Positions 1-10,359 of a stretch of 64,000 nt of DNA are shown here, in pieces. The translations under genes were made by a program, and so were the position numbers. Source of the stretch: Bacteroidales bacterium (lineage in GTDB: Bacteria > Bacteroidota > Bacteroidia > Bacteroidales > Muribaculaceae); assembly GCA_030536615.1 (NCBI GenBank), contig JAUNPQ010000002.1, positions 1-64,000 of the forward strand, in the 5' to 3' direction. Below the pieces are notes generated by a model. That model was not told where the DNA came from. It saw nothing but the letters and a program-made list of their open reading frames with translations, and searched no databases. Each line of letters opens with the position of its first letter. Position 1 is the first letter of the stretch.

Positions 1-561
1 ATAGTCAAACAACAGTTTGCCGCCTGCCCTGTCTTTCAGGAACATGCAGATTGTGCCCAGCATCTCTATACGCCTGAACTGGTCAACCTTGGTGTCCTCG
101 CTGTATGTCATCAGCAGTTCATGTAGTTTTTCAGCACGCAGAGAATCAGGTAACGTGGCCGATGCCGTCCTTGCACGTAGTATACGTATGAATGTCACTG
201 TCTGCTTCTGGTCACGCGACGGAGGCATCAGTTCGGCAGTCTTCTGCAAGGCAGCCAGAAGACTGTCATTGCCGGTAGCTGCATTGGCGCGCAGGCGCAA
301 CACATCAAGGCATGCCGCAGTGTCTTTGGCGGCCACGGCGGCATTGTAGAGTCTTTTGCTTATCTCACCCCGCCGCGCGGAAACAGCAAGGTCATAACGG
401 TCATAGAGCAGCCGCAGCCGTTCCTTAGGATCAGAGGTGCGCTCAAGCACCTTTTCTATACTGTCGGCCAGATAGGCACGCCGGGGTCCGACATCGCTCC
501 GCCCCCGGCAGATAGTGACAGCCGAGAGAAGCAGAAGGGTAAAAATCAGTAATTTTCGCAT
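1..561 (-). CDS. Secreted/membrane helical-repeat protein, partial (C-terminus outside window)
   Basis: An open frame runs from an ATG at 561 down to base 1 without a stop, giving the first 187 residues. It starts with a clear signal peptide (MRKLLIFTLLLLSAVTI...) and continues as a charged, helix-rich, TPR-like region with no catalytic motif. Bacteroidetes proteins with such beginnings are often periplasmic TPR sensor domains followed by a membrane helix and a regulator or kinase domain, but that part is not visible, so the function is open. A good promoter (642-671) precedes it, and it is divergent from the C10 protease gene at 872. Confidence 0.75.
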   Translation of the reverse strand, partial: MRKLLIFTLLLLSAVTICRGRSDVGPRRAYLADSIEKVLERTSDPKERLRLLYDRYDLAVSARRGEISKRLYNAAVAAKDTAACLDVLRLRANAATGNDSLLAALQKTAELMPPSRDQKQTVTFIRILRARTASATLPDSLRAEKLHELLMTYSEDTKVDQFRRIEMLGTICMFLKDRAGGKLLFDY

Positions 562-641
562 TGCATGTGAGTTGCCGGTTTGCTGACGTCACCCGGCATT
601 ATGATTGGTGAACAACGCCAACCCATAACGTTGGCATCTTG

Positions 642-671
642 CAAATATACGAATAAGTGAGCGGAATGCAA
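642..671 (-). promoter_or_regulatory. Bacteroidetes-type promoter for the gene starting at 561
   Basis: Read on the minus strand: TTG at 669-671, 19 bases, then TATATTTG at 642-649, a full match to TAnnTTTG. The start site should lie near 636, giving a leader of about 75 bases. Confidence 0.7.
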
Positions 672-785
672 AATTCATTTTGGGCATTCGTGAACGCGAG
701 TATATTGGACTCTTCATGAAAAGGCACAGACCAACGATAATTCCTGTTTTTTTGCATAACAAAAGACTATCTGATAAAAATTTAC

Positions 786-793
786 TATATTTG
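786..793 (+). promoter_or_regulatory. -7 element upstream of the C10 protease gene
   Basis: TATATTTG matches the TAnnTTTG -7 consensus. No TTG sits at the ideal distance upstream, so only the -7 element is supported. The implied leader to the ATG at 872 is about 70 bases. Together with 642-671 it accounts for the roughly 310-base gap 562-871, in which no further gene is seen. Confidence 0.5.
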
Positions 794-871
794 CAAAATT
801 ATGCATAATAGCACTTCACGCAATGCTTTTATGTCCTTAAAACCTAAAATAGAAACCATAATTATAGTCCA

Positions 872-3800
872 ATGAAAAAATTATTATTCACCTTTGCCAT
901 TGCTCTGATCTCTGCAATGCCCCTCACGGCACGGCAACTCAGCGAGACTGAGGCTCTGGCTCGCGTACAGACCGGTGGTGGCCGTCATGCCGCCGCAGCC
1001 CTCAATCAGGGTGTCTCGCCGCGTCTCATCGCCACACGCACGGCCAAATCAGGCAATGCACTCTATGTGTTCACCACTCCCGGTTCAACAATGTTTGTCA
1101 GCGCCGATGATGTTGCGATTCCTCTTTTGGGTTATACTGATACCCCCCTTGAGAACCTTGACAATATACCCCCTGCAATGAAATGGTGGATTGACCAGTA
1201 TGTGCGCCAGATAGACTATGTTCTCTCCCATCCGCGCGCCACCACCACAAAAGCCGGACTCAAGACCCCGGTACGAAAAGCTCCGCAGAAAGCCGGGCGT
1301 AAAGATATCGCACCGCTTCTGTCCACAACCTGGGATCAGGGAGCGCCCTACAACAACCAATGTCCGGCCCTGAACGGATCAACAACCTACACCGGATGCG
1401 TAGCCACAGCCATGGCCCAAGCCATGTACTATCACAAATGGCCCGCAAAAGGAACCGGCACAAAAACTTATTATTGGGAGTACGGCAACAAAAACCTTAC
1501 GGCCAGTCTCAATGTCACCTTTGACTGGAACAATATGCTTCTCACCTATCCCGATGCCAACACCGGCACCGCCACACAGCGCAATGCCGTGGCCACACTC
1601 ATGAAAGCCTGCGGCTATGCCGTTGAGATGGAATATGGTGGCGATGACGAGGGCGGTTCCGGCGCGCTTACAAGCAACATCTCAAATGCCCTTATAGACA
1701 ATTTCGGCTATGACGCCGCAACTGCCTATGAAAGACGTGACTACTTCCCCACCGCTACCTGGGAGCGCATGGTCTATGATGACCTCGCCAATGTCGGACC
1801 GGTCATCTATGGCGGACAAGGTGACATGGGCGGTCACTGTTTTGTGTGCGACGGCTACAGCGCATCAGACAACAAATTCCACATCAACTGGGGATGGTCA
1901 GGCGATTCCGACGGATACTTTGCCCTTGACGCCCTTGATCCCGAAGATCTTGGGGCTGGCGGAGGCGGAGGCGGCTTTGACTACGGGCAGGATGCGGTTT
2001 TCGGACTGCGCAAACCCGTTGCCGGCTCAACACACCAGCCTGCATACATGGCTGCCGAAGGCTATCTGGACGCAACCGCATCAGGCCGCAATGTCACAAT
2101 GACATGCGGAGGCGATATGGAAGATACCGGCTGGGGATTCGTCAACATGTCGGCCAATACCGGGACATTCAATATCGGTGTCAGGATATATTCATCAACC
2201 GGCGCCACGACTTATGTCACAATCAAATCAAACCAAACTCTTGTGCCCTATGAAGGGTTTGAGACCCTGACATTCACCGTGCCTTCGTCAATAGGAAACG
2301 GCGACTACAAAATCACGCCTGTATATCAGCTGAAAGGTTCGTCAACATGGGTGCCGATGCGCTATTACGTATACACCTCAGTGGAAAGTCTCGACATGAA
2401 CGTCAGCGGCAACAACGTGGAAATCAGCGGAGGAATCAGCGTGGAAGTTCCTGAAGAACTCTATGTCATGATGTCAGAGCCGATGCCCACTTTCGAGACC
2501 GGAAAGACCTCCACCTTCCGGACAACAATCATCAACGAACACGACAAAGAGATGACCGTCACACTCTATGCCGCTCTCTGTCTGGAATATGACGATCAAC
2601 CGGGCTTGATATTCCCCGATGACACCGCACGCGGCACCGATGTCACCTTCACCGTCCCTGCCGGCGAGACAATACCGGTTGACTTCAACATCACCATTCC
2701 CGCCGATTACACACCCGGAAACTACTATCTGGGCTTTGTATATGACTCTCCATTTGCATATGGCATAAACAACTATGACAACTACTATGTGGACGTCATC
2801 AAAGGTTCAGGTGTTGACCCCACGCCATCCACAGGCGATCCGCTGAATGTCTCCGTGTCAACAGCAAATAACCAGACTGTCTACATCGGAGAGACCAACA
2901 CAATACGTGCCACCCTGCACAACAGCGATGCAAATAAGGTGACACTTCCTCTTTACGCCGCTCTGTGCACTGAAGAGGGAGACAATCTCTATATCCTTGA
3001 AAATGCATCAGGCAAAGCCGCTGAATACACCGTCAACGGTGGTTCCACAGCCACTGTAAACATCCCGCTTACTGTGGGTGCCGATGTTGAGGAAGGTGAA
3101 TATTTTCTGGCATTTGTCTATGAACCGGCCGGTGAAGACCCCAACCTTATGAACGACGATCTGGACTGCTACGTGACAGCCGTACGCCGCGCTGCGCAAG
3201 GGTCCATAGCCGTTGACAATGCCAAACTATGGTTCACGGCCAAGGACAACAATCCTATACAACGTGATCTCTCTGTTACCGGAACGTCCCTGACCGGAAA
3301 CATCACACTCTCGCTGCAGGGCGACAATGCCGCATATTACTCGCTGAGCGCATCCTCACTTCCCTCAGCCGGCGGCAAAGTCACAGTCACATTTGATCCC
3401 CCACTGGCCGACGGTGACTACAGCTGTACCCTGCGCCTCAGCGCCAACGGAGCCTCTGATGTGGAAGTATCCCTCAAAGGCACACGTCAGGGCGGAGGCA
3501 ATCCTCCGGCTCCCACCAAACCGGATGCTCTCGGCAAGTTGAACGCCGTCTGGAGCTACTCCCAGACAGAAGGAAATCTTGCCACCGCATCATGGTTTGC
3601 AAGTGCCAGCCCCTTCACACGCTCAATGGCCGTTATCGGCAACAATCTCTATGTCCTCAACGCCCATCCGTTCAAGACAAACCCGGCCATACACGTCATT
3701 GATGCCGACAAAGGCACACTTAAGGAAACTCTTATGGCTGACGGCGCCGGCATAGAGACCGGCACCAATTATAACTCAGCGTCCGTTCTCGGTGTCATTG

Positions 3801-4663
3801 ACGGAGACCTGATTCTCGTAAACGCCACGCGTTCAGGGCACAATCTGCGTATCTATAAATTCACCGGCGGACAAGGATCTCCCGTCAAACTCCTTGACAA
3901 GGCCGTGGGCGATCCTCTGCTCACAAACATGGGCGAGCATGCCGGCATAGCCAACGGACGCATTGCCTTCTGCGACGGCTCAAAGGTGGTTTATTTCGAG
4001 ATGAGCAACGGTGTCCTCAAAAGCACGCCCAAAACCATCACCCTGACAAAGAGCATAGGCAGCAACGCCAGCCGCTATCAGGCACGCTTTGAGGAAGACG
4101 GCACATTCTGGCTCACCCACAAAGATGCCGCGCCCGTTCACTACAATGCCTCTGGTGCAGTCATCGAGCAACTCGGATCTTCCGTGCTCTCATCGACACG
4201 CGGCACTGACGCCTGCACATTCGCCTACGGCAACCACAAATACATGGCCGCTGTTGCAACCGACAATTCAGTGACCTCCGGCTGGGGCAACGGCCATCTT
4301 GAACTGCTCCGTATCACTGACGGCATAGCCGGCGCCACCAATGAAGGGTCTTATCCGGCTGCCGGTCTGGGCACCGCCAACTGGGGAGGCTCAGCCGCCA
4401 TGAGCCAGTGCGCCGTGCAGATTTCAGGTGACAATCAGGGAACTGCCAAATTCTGGGTTCTCGTGCCACAGCAGGGTATAGCCCACTTCCGCTATGATGC
4501 ATCCACAACATCAGTAAATGATATTGCGGCTGATTCCGCTGACTCTCAGGCAGAGATTGAATACTACAACCTGCAGGGAGTGCGCATGCGTCCTGAAACA
4601 CTTGCTCCCGGCATCTACATCCGCCGTCAGGGCAACACCGTCACAAAGGTGATGATAAAATAA
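872..4663 (+). CDS. Secreted C10-family cysteine protease with long C-terminal extension and sorting domain
   Basis: A signal peptide (residues 1-20) is followed by a Spi-type prodomain and a streptopain-like C10 catalytic domain. The nucleophile is Cys176 in YTGCVATAMAQ and the catalytic histidine is His322 in GGHCFVCDGY, with the family motif HINWGWSG about 15 residues later. After about residue 380 come two similar beta-rich repeats (about 510-640 and 660-790), an Ig/BACON-like stretch (about 790-890) and about 300 residues that look like a beta-propeller. The last 40 residues (YYNLQGVRM...PGIYIRR) resemble a type IX secretion sorting domain, so the protein is probably secreted or surface-attached. 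At 1263 residues it is far longer than a bare C10 enzyme (about 400). It is a single gene with its own promoter and terminator. Confidence 0.85.
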   Translation: MKKLLFTFAIALISAMPLTARQLSETEALARVQTGGGRHAAAALNQGVSPRLIATRTAKSGNALYVFTTPGSTMFVSADDVAIPLLGYTDTPLENLDNIPPAMKWWIDQYVRQIDYVLSHPRATTTKAGLKTPVRKAPQKAGRKDIAPLLSTTWDQGAPYNNQCPALNGSTTYTGCVATAMAQAMYYHKWPAKGTGTKTYYWEYGNKNLTASLNVTFDWNNMLLTYPDANTGTATQRNAVATLMKACGYAVEMEYGGDDEGGSGALTSNISNALIDNFGYDAATAYERRDYFPTATWERMVYDDLANVGPVIYGGQGDMGGHCFVCDGYSASDNKFHINWGWSGDSDGYFALDALDPEDLGAGGGGGGFDYGQDAVFGLRKPVAGSTHQPAYMAAEGYLDATASGRNVTMTCGGDMEDTGWGFVNMSANTGTFNIGVRIYSSTGATTYVTIKSNQTLVPYEGFETLTFTVPSSIGNGDYKITPVYQLKGSSTWVPMRYYVYTSVESLDMNVSGNNVEISGGISVEVPEELYVMMSEPMPTFETGKTSTFRTTIINEHDKEMTVTLYAALCLEYDDQPGLIFPDDTARGTDVTFTVPAGETIPVDFNITIPADYTPGNYYLGFVYDSPFAYGINNYDNYYVDVIKGSGVDPTPSTGDPLNVSVSTANNQTVYIGETNTIRATLHNSDANKVTLPLYAALCTEEGDNLYILENASGKAAEYTVNGGSTATVNIPLTVGADVEEGEYFLAFVYEPAGEDPNLMNDDLDCYVTAVRRAAQGSIAVDNAKLWFTAKDNNPIQRDLSVTGTSLTGNITLSLQGDNAAYYSLSASSLPSAGGKVTVTFDPPLADGDYSCTLRLSANGASDVEVSLKGTRQGGGNPPAPTKPDALGKLNAVWSYSQTEGNLATASWFASASPFTRSMAVIGNNLYVLNAHPFKTNPAIHVIDADKGTLKETLMADGAGIETGTNYNSASVLGVIDGDLILVNATRSGHNLRIYKFTGGQGSPVKLLDKAVGDPLLTNMGEHAGIANGRIAFCDGSKVVYFEMSNGVLKSTPKTITLTKSIGSNASRYQARFEEDGTFWLTHKDAAPVHYNASGAVIEQLGSSVLSSTRGTDACTFAYGNHKYMAAVATDNSVTSGWGNGHLELLRITDGIAGATNEGSYPAAGLGTANWGGSAAMSQCAVQISGDNQGTAKFWVLVPQQGIAHFRYDASTTSVNDIAADSADSQAEIEYYNLQGVRMRPETLAPGIYIRRQGNTVTKVMIK

Positions 4664-4720
4664 TCCACGCGGAGAGGTCTCGACACACATTGAGACCCCT
4701 CCGTCCCAACCCGAACCACG

Positions 4721-4748
4721 CCCCGGAGAGATTTGCCTTTCTCCGGGG
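4721..4748 (+). terminator. Stem-loop terminator after the C10 protease gene
   Basis: CCCCGGAGA (4721-4729) pairs with TCTCCGGGG (4740-4748), followed by ttattctt. A weaker stem (GGTCTC/GAGACC) lies just upstream. Confidence 0.6.
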
Positions 4749-4754
4749 TTATTC

Positions 4755-4785
4755 TTGGAGTATATCTCAAAAATGATTACATTTG
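4755..4785 (+). promoter_or_regulatory. Promoter of the branching enzyme gene
   Basis: TTG at 4755-4757, 20 bases, then TACATTTG at 4778-4785, a full TAnnTTTG match. The in-frame ATG at 4783 lies inside the -7 box, so translation must begin downstream, at 4801 or 4810. Confidence 0.75.
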
Positions 4786-4800
4786 TGGCAGACAATATAC

Positions 4801-6912
4801 ATGACTGCCATGAACAAATCCGACAAAAATTCAAGCATAAGCGCGACAACATCCCGCACCGTGAAAAAAAAGGAAACATCCGCGACCTCTCGCGTCCGCA
4901 AACCACGACGTCTGAAAATACTCCGCAACGATCCCTGGCTTGAGTCTTATGCCACAGCCATAGAAGGGCGTCATGCCGATGCCATGCGCCGTGAGAAAGA
5001 ACTGGTGAAAGGATGCCGCAATCTTGACGGATTTGCCAATGCGCACAACTATTTCGGGCTGCACCACAGCGCCGATGGAAAAGGATGGGTTTTCCGCGAG
5101 TGGGCACCCAACGCCACCGCCATCTATCTTACCGGCGATTTCAACGGATGGAAGGCAGATGACACCTATGCGCTGAAACGCATAGGTGAGAACGGCGTCT
5201 GGGAAATCACACTTCCGGCCCATGCGCTCCATCACGGTGATCTTTACAAGATGCTTGTGCAATGGGACGGCGGTCAGGGAGAACGCATCCCGGCCTATGC
5301 CACACGCGTGGTCCAGGATCCGGACACACACCTTTTCTCAGCACAGGTCTGGGATCCGACACCCTATGCATGGAAGAATCCCGTCTTTGTTCCTGACGTA
5401 AAGCCCCTGCTGATTTATGAATGTCACATCGGCATGGCCCAGGACCGTGAAGGCGTGGGTACATACATTGAATTCCGTGACCACATATTGCCCCGCATAG
5501 CCGCCGACGGCTACAATGCCATTCAGATAATGGCCATTCAGGAACATCCTTACTATGGCTCATTCGGCTACCATGTGAGCAATTTCTATGCCGCATCAAG
5601 CCGCTTCGGCACTCCCGAGGACCTCAAAAGCCTCATAGACACCGCCCATTCACTGGGCATTGCCGTGATCATGGACATTGTGCACAGCCACGCTGTCAAG
5701 AATGAGCAGGAAGGACTTGGCCGTCTGGACGGGTCATATAATCAATATTTCTACGGCGACAGCCGCCGGGAACATCCCGCCTGGGATTCGCTGTGCTTTG
5801 ATTACGGCAAGACCGAAGTGCTGCATTTCCTGCTTTCAAACTGCAAGTTCTGGCTCGAAGAATACCGGTTTGACGGATTCCGGTTTGACGGTGTGACATC
5901 CATGCTCTACTACAACCACGGACTCGGGCAGGCATTCGGAGGCTACGGCGACTACTACAACGGAGCACAGGACACTGATGCTATAACATACCTCACTCTT
6001 GCCAACAAGCTCATACACAGCATAAACCACCACGCCATCACCATTGCCGAGGAAATGAGCGGAATGCCCGGACTCGCACTGCCGGTCAATGACGGCGGAA
6101 TAGGCTTTGACTACCGCATGGCAATGGGAATTCCCGATTACTGGATAAAGACCCTCAAAGAAAAGAAAGATGAGGACTGGCATCCCACATCCATTTTCTG
6201 GGAACTCACAAACCGCCGCGCCGATGAAAAGACAATCAGCTATGTGGAAAGCCACGATCAGGCGCTTGTAGGTGACAAAACCGTGATTTTCCGCCTCATT
6301 GATGACCGCATGTACTGGCACATGATGACTGATGACAATGACATGACCGTGGCGCGTGGCATGGCGCTCCACAAAATGATCAGGCTTGTCACCATCGCCA
6401 CCATCAACGGGGGCTATCTCAACTTCATGGGTAACGAATGGGGACATCCCGAATGGATAGATTTTCCGCGCGAAGGCAACGGATGGAGCTATAAATATGC
6501 GCGTCGCCAATGGAATCTCGTAGACAATCCCAACCTCAAGTATCACTTCCTCAACGCCTTTGACAATGCGATGGTGGAACTTGTTGGAGATGTTTACAAT
6601 TTCCAGGCCCTTCCGGTGCGCAAACTCTGGGAGAAAGATGATGATCAGGTGTTGGCCTTCATGCGCGGAGACCTTGTGTTTGTATTCAACTTCAACCCGT
6701 CAAAAAGCTTTGACGGCTATGGTATTCTCACACCTCCGGGAAAATATGAAGTGGTGCTTGACACTGACAGCCCGCGTTTCGGAGGCTACGGAAACATTGA
6801 TGACAGCGTGAGTCACCTCACCGTCACAGACAAACTCTATGCACCCGCGGGGGTTGAATGGCTGAAACTTTATCTGCCCGCACGCACCGCAATGGTTCTG
6901 CGGCGCCGTTAA
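4801..6912 (+). CDS. glgB: 1,4-alpha-glucan (glycogen) branching enzyme
   Basis: Forms alpha-1,6 branches in glycogen. After a lysine/arginine-rich N-terminus there is a CBM48-type beta domain (GWVFREWAPNA, LTGDFNGW) and then a GH13 barrel with the conserved stretches DIVHSHAVKN and EYRFDGFRFDGV (nucleophile Asp in the second), the acid/base region TIAEEMSGMP, and SYVESHDQ. The wording of these motifs and the MLYYNHGLG loop resemble the eukaryote-like GH13_8 branching enzymes. Length is 703 residues from 4801. The start is set by the promoter at 4755-4785; 4810 is an equally possible start. It faces the helicase gene convergently with 16 bases between stops. Confidence 0.93.
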   Translation: MTAMNKSDKNSSISATTSRTVKKKETSATSRVRKPRRLKILRNDPWLESYATAIEGRHADAMRREKELVKGCRNLDGFANAHNYFGLHHSADGKGWVFREWAPNATAIYLTGDFNGWKADDTYALKRIGENGVWEITLPAHALHHGDLYKMLVQWDGGQGERIPAYATRVVQDPDTHLFSAQVWDPTPYAWKNPVFVPDVKPLLIYECHIGMAQDREGVGTYIEFRDHILPRIAADGYNAIQIMAIQEHPYYGSFGYHVSNFYAASSRFGTPEDLKSLIDTAHSLGIAVIMDIVHSHAVKNEQEGLGRLDGSYNQYFYGDSRREHPAWDSLCFDYGKTEVLHFLLSNCKFWLEEYRFDGFRFDGVTSMLYYNHGLGQAFGGYGDYYNGAQDTDAITYLTLANKLIHSINHHAITIAEEMSGMPGLALPVNDGGIGFDYRMAMGIPDYWIKTLKEKKDEDWHPTSIFWELTNRRADEKTISYVESHDQALVGDKTVIFRLIDDRMYWHMMTDDNDMTVARGMALHKMIRLVTIATINGGYLNFMGNEWGHPEWIDFPREGNGWSYKYARRQWNLVDNPNLKYHFLNAFDNAMVELVGDVYNFQALPVRKLWEKDDDQVLAFMRGDLVFVFNFNPSKSFDGYGILTPPGKYEVVLDTDSPRFGGYGNIDDSVSHLTVTDKLYAPAGVEWLKLYLPARTAMVLRRR

Positions 6913-6928
6913 ATCATTAAGAGACTGT

Positions 6929-9900
6929 TTAAAACTCTATCACAGGCACAATCTCCCGGCGGTCAACATAAAAAAGCGTTGCGCCTACTGTTGCCTGCGG
7001 GAAAATTCCGCTGAGCAAAGCGGCATATCCGCATATCTGCCGCCGGTGTGACGGTAGTTTATTTGTGGTGAACTTATAGTCCACCACCTCAATGGTATTC
7101 TCATCGTGCCACACAATGCGGTCGGGGCGGTGCAATTCCCCTTCGGCGCCCTCGCCTGTGCCATGACCGTCGGAGACCGTGAGCAACGAAGCCTCCGGAA
7201 GCGCCCGCACGGGGGTTACAAACCATCTCTGCAATGCCGCACCGAGTGCAGGGTCGTTAAAGAGATCCCTCAGCATGTCTGCATCAGCATCTTCCAGCCC
7301 TCTGCGCCGTGCACGCGCTATAGCATGCTCAAGAGCCCGTGTCAATGAGCCGCCCATAGGCTGCAGAATGCTCAGCACATAGTGCATCAGCGACCCACGC
7401 TGTCCGGCAGCCTCCAGAAGCGCATTCTCATCCTCGTCCCCGGATGAAGCGGCGTCAGGCGTCACATCATCAACGCCCGAAGCATCACTGTTCACCGCTG
7501 AATCCATGTGTGTGTACATACGCAGTGCCTCAGGATCATAGACCGCATATTCCGCAAGCTTCATCTCTTCTGACGCCGCGTGCTCATCATCGGAAATATC
7601 AGGGGCGGCAGAATGCAACGGACATGTCGGCTTACCAATGGCCAGATCCGTACCCGCTTCTGTACACTTACCCGGATATCCGCCCTGTGAGAGCAGTTGG
7701 GAGAGCATAATCCCGAAGTCTTTCTCCGGGTTATAATACACGCACAACTCCCGTTCTGGCCGTGTATACGCCACATACACACGGTTCACTCCGTCCATAA
7801 TCCGGTCAGCATCATTTTTCGTAGCGGCATCGCGGAATGGCGAGAAAGGCACACTTGCCGCGCGTCCGAATGTCACCAACAGTGCCGGGGGCAGTTTGGC
7901 AAAAACACCTCCACGGTGCGGAATCCGCAACCACGCCGACTCACGGCAGGTTGCATTGCCACGCAGGTTATATTCACCGTCGGGCAGATGGACGCATGCA
8001 AACTGAAGACCTTTGGCCTTGTGTATGGTCATCACTTTAACCGCGTCCGCATCGGCCGGGGCTGCAACGCTCAACGACCGCGATGTTGTGTTCCACCACC
8101 GCATGAATCCGGGCAGGTCATTGCCGAAAATCGATGTATAATCCATCACGGCATCCTGAAAAGCGCTTATATACGGCATGTCGCGCAGACGCATCTGGGG
8201 TGTGGTCCTGGACGCTATTATAAGTTCCACAAGCGATGTCAGCGATGACGGATTGTCAAGCGGTATGTCCGTCATTATGTCCTCAAAGGCATTTCCCGAT
8301 GCTTTGCGGCTGAATATCTCCCCTATGGCTTTCTCCGCGCTCAGGTCCGGAGAAAGCCCCTGCAAGGTAGCTTTATTATAGAAATATGTGAAAACGGTTG
8401 TGATTGTGCGGCTGTCAGGCACATTTCCACGCCGTGACGACGGCAGCCCCGAGCGCCCCAGCATGTCCATCACCGACACTACAAGCCTCACCGAGGGACA
8501 CGAGGCTACAAGCAGCGCCTCATCGGTAGTGACCGGAATTCCCTTGTCAAGAAGTGCCGCGGCAACGACACGCCCCGAACGGCGCGTTGCCGTGAGAACA
8601 GCTATATCCCCCCAGCCATACCCACGGTCATGCTGACGTATTATCTGCTCTATCATCAATGTCATGCGGTCAGGAACATCCTCCCGGGGCGTTTCATCAT
8701 CAGGACCGGTCTGTTGAGGGCAAACCGGAAAGAAACGTATGTATCCCTCCTCAGCTGCATGTTTCTCAGACACTGCCTGACGCACATTTCCATATCCGGA
8801 AATGTCAAGATGCGCGGCCAGCCGCGTGAAAAACTCATTATTGAACTCAACGATGGTGCGGCTGCTGCGCCAGTTCGTATTCTCCTCCGGAATATTTCCG
8901 CGTACCTGTGTCCACATTCTGAAATCATCGGCAACCTCGTTGCGGAGAATGCTGCTGTCAGAATTTCTGAAACGATAGATGGACTGCTTCTCATCGCCTA
9001 TTATAAGACTGTCATGGCCGTTGGCCAGTCCGTTCTCGACAAGCGGTTTCAGATTGAGCCACTGCATGCGCGAGGTATCCTGAAATTCATCAATGAGAAA
9101 ATGCTTCAGACTGACTCCCATCTTCTCATATACAAAAGGAACTGTGCCGTTGTCCATCACCCTCTGCAACATGCGGTTGGTGTCTGCAAGGACAATGATG
9201 TTGTTGTCGGCACGGAAACGTGCCACATTGCGGTTGATGATTGACATGAAGCGGTACGACGAGATCTCGTCGGCAATCAGATCAATTGCAAGGATATGGG
9301 CATTGCGTCTGAACATAGCCAGCATCATTGTGTGCAGCACGGATGCATCACGGTCCGCGGCCTTTGCAGCGGCAGCCTTGTTGAATACATCGGCTGATTT
9401 TATTCCTGATGCATCGGCCTCAAGAATGGACATGGCCATTTTCCCGTATTTTTCAGGTGCCATCGGGATACCGGCGTCAAAGTACTTCACAATCTGGTCC
9501 TTGTATGCACGCCCAACGTCCGCCGGCCATCTGAGGCCAATACTCTCAACATATTCCGTGAACCTGCGCGCCCATGCGGCTGTCTCCTCCATAAGCTGCC
9601 GGCGGAAAGACACAAGTCCTTCTCTGAACTCCTCCACATTGCGGGCCTCGTTGACCCATGGCTCGAAATCGCCGGCAATGAGCTGATATTGCTCGTTGAA
9701 CAGGGATGTGGCTTTGGCTATGACAGACCGGTGGACTTTCACGTTCCGGTTGAAGATGTTGAAGTTCTTGCCGCTGTTGCGCTCCATGACCATAAATTCA
9801 CGCAATGCGTTGGCCACCGTGCCGTGCATGTCCGGAGCAGGCGCCATGTTGAAGTCATCAAGCATCATCCTGACAGCCTCGCTGACAACCCCGGCGCTGT

Positions 9901-10354
9901 CAAGCAACACCTCGTAGTTGCCGGGGTAGTCAAGTTCAAATGCCATGGCGCGCATAACGCTCTGAAAGAAAGCGTCAATTGTGCTCACATTGAATTCCCG
10001 GAAACCGTAGAGTAGTTCCCTCATGGCGAATTCCGCCGTTTTGGACAGCTGCGAAGCGCTGCATCCGAACAGCCCGATAAAATAGTCAAAATAAGGCGAT
10101 GAGCTGCATTTGTCAACATTGGCCAGAACGCCTAACTGCTCCACAATTCGGCTTTTCATCTCTTCTGTGGCCTTGTTTGTGAATGTTATGGCCAGAATGT
10201 TCCTGTGTCTGGAGGAATAGAGAGTGCCGAAATCAGGATGATTCAGCCTGTACTTCCCGGAGCTATCTTTCACCCCCAGAAGCATGGTAAGATATAACTT
10301 GGTCAGAGTGTAGGTCTTGCCCGAGCCTGCCGATGCCTTATAGACTGTCAGCAT
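6929..10354 (-). CDS. UvrD/RecB-family helicase with C-terminal PD-(D/E)XK nuclease (AddA-like)
   Basis: A 1141-residue ATP-dependent helicase-nuclease for double-strand-break processing. Visible motifs: Walker A ASAGSGKT at residues 7-14, ITFTNKATEEM, the DEFQDTSR box near residue 420 followed by GDEKQSIYRFR, MTIHKAKGLQF and VAYTRPERELCVY. The last 100 residues hold a RecB-type nuclease motif (PDRIV...EVVDYKF, near residue 1090), then a conserved-looking GYAALL helix. AddA-type proteins usually act with an AddB partner; none is in this window. It is the last gene of the topA-led minus-strand run, 5 bases after the SUI1 gene. Confidence 0.9.
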   Translation of the reverse strand: MLTVYKASAGSGKTYTLTKLYLTMLLGVKDSSGKYRLNHPDFGTLYSSRHRNILAITFTNKATEEMKSRIVEQLGVLANVDKCSSSPYFDYFIGLFGCSASQLSKTAEFAMRELLYGFREFNVSTIDAFFQSVMRAMAFELDYPGNYEVLLDSAGVVSEAVRMMLDDFNMAPAPDMHGTVANALREFMVMERNSGKNFNIFNRNVKVHRSVIAKATSLFNEQYQLIAGDFEPWVNEARNVEEFREGLVSFRRQLMEETAAWARRFTEYVESIGLRWPADVGRAYKDQIVKYFDAGIPMAPEKYGKMAMSILEADASGIKSADVFNKAAAAKAADRDASVLHTMMLAMFRRNAHILAIDLIADEISSYRFMSIINRNVARFRADNNIIVLADTNRMLQRVMDNGTVPFVYEKMGVSLKHFLIDEFQDTSRMQWLNLKPLVENGLANGHDSLIIGDEKQSIYRFRNSDSSILRNEVADDFRMWTQVRGNIPEENTNWRSSRTIVEFNNEFFTRLAAHLDISGYGNVRQAVSEKHAAEEGYIRFFPVCPQQTGPDDETPREDVPDRMTLMIEQIIRQHDRGYGWGDIAVLTATRRSGRVVAAALLDKGIPVTTDEALLVASCPSVRLVVSVMDMLGRSGLPSSRRGNVPDSRTITTVFTYFYNKATLQGLSPDLSAEKAIGEIFSRKASGNAFEDIMTDIPLDNPSSLTSLVELIIASRTTPQMRLRDMPYISAFQDAVMDYTSIFGNDLPGFMRWWNTTSRSLSVAAPADADAVKVMTIHKAKGLQFACVHLPDGEYNLRGNATCRESAWLRIPHRGGVFAKLPPALLVTFGRAASVPFSPFRDAATKNDADRIMDGVNRVYVAYTRPERELCVYYNPEKDFGIMLSQLLSQGGYPGKCTEAGTDLAIGKPTCPLHSAAPDISDDEHAASEEMKLAEYAVYDPEALRMYTHMDSAVNSDASGVDDVTPDAASSGDEDENALLEAAGQRGSLMHYVLSILQPMGGSLTRALEHAIARARRRGLEDADADMLRDLFNDPALGAALQRWFVTPVRALPEASLLTVSDGHGTGEGAEGELHRPDRIVWHDENTIEVVDYKFTTNKLPSHRRQICGYAALLSGIFPQATVGATLFYVDRREIVPVIEF

Positions 10355-10359
10355 ACTTT

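Noticed and set aside
5836..6546. 236-residue minus-strand frame
   Set aside because: Antisense to the glgB barrel with its conserved motifs; a shadow frame.
8630..9244. 204-residue plus-strand frame
   Set aside because: Antisense to the helicase motifs of the UvrD-like gene.
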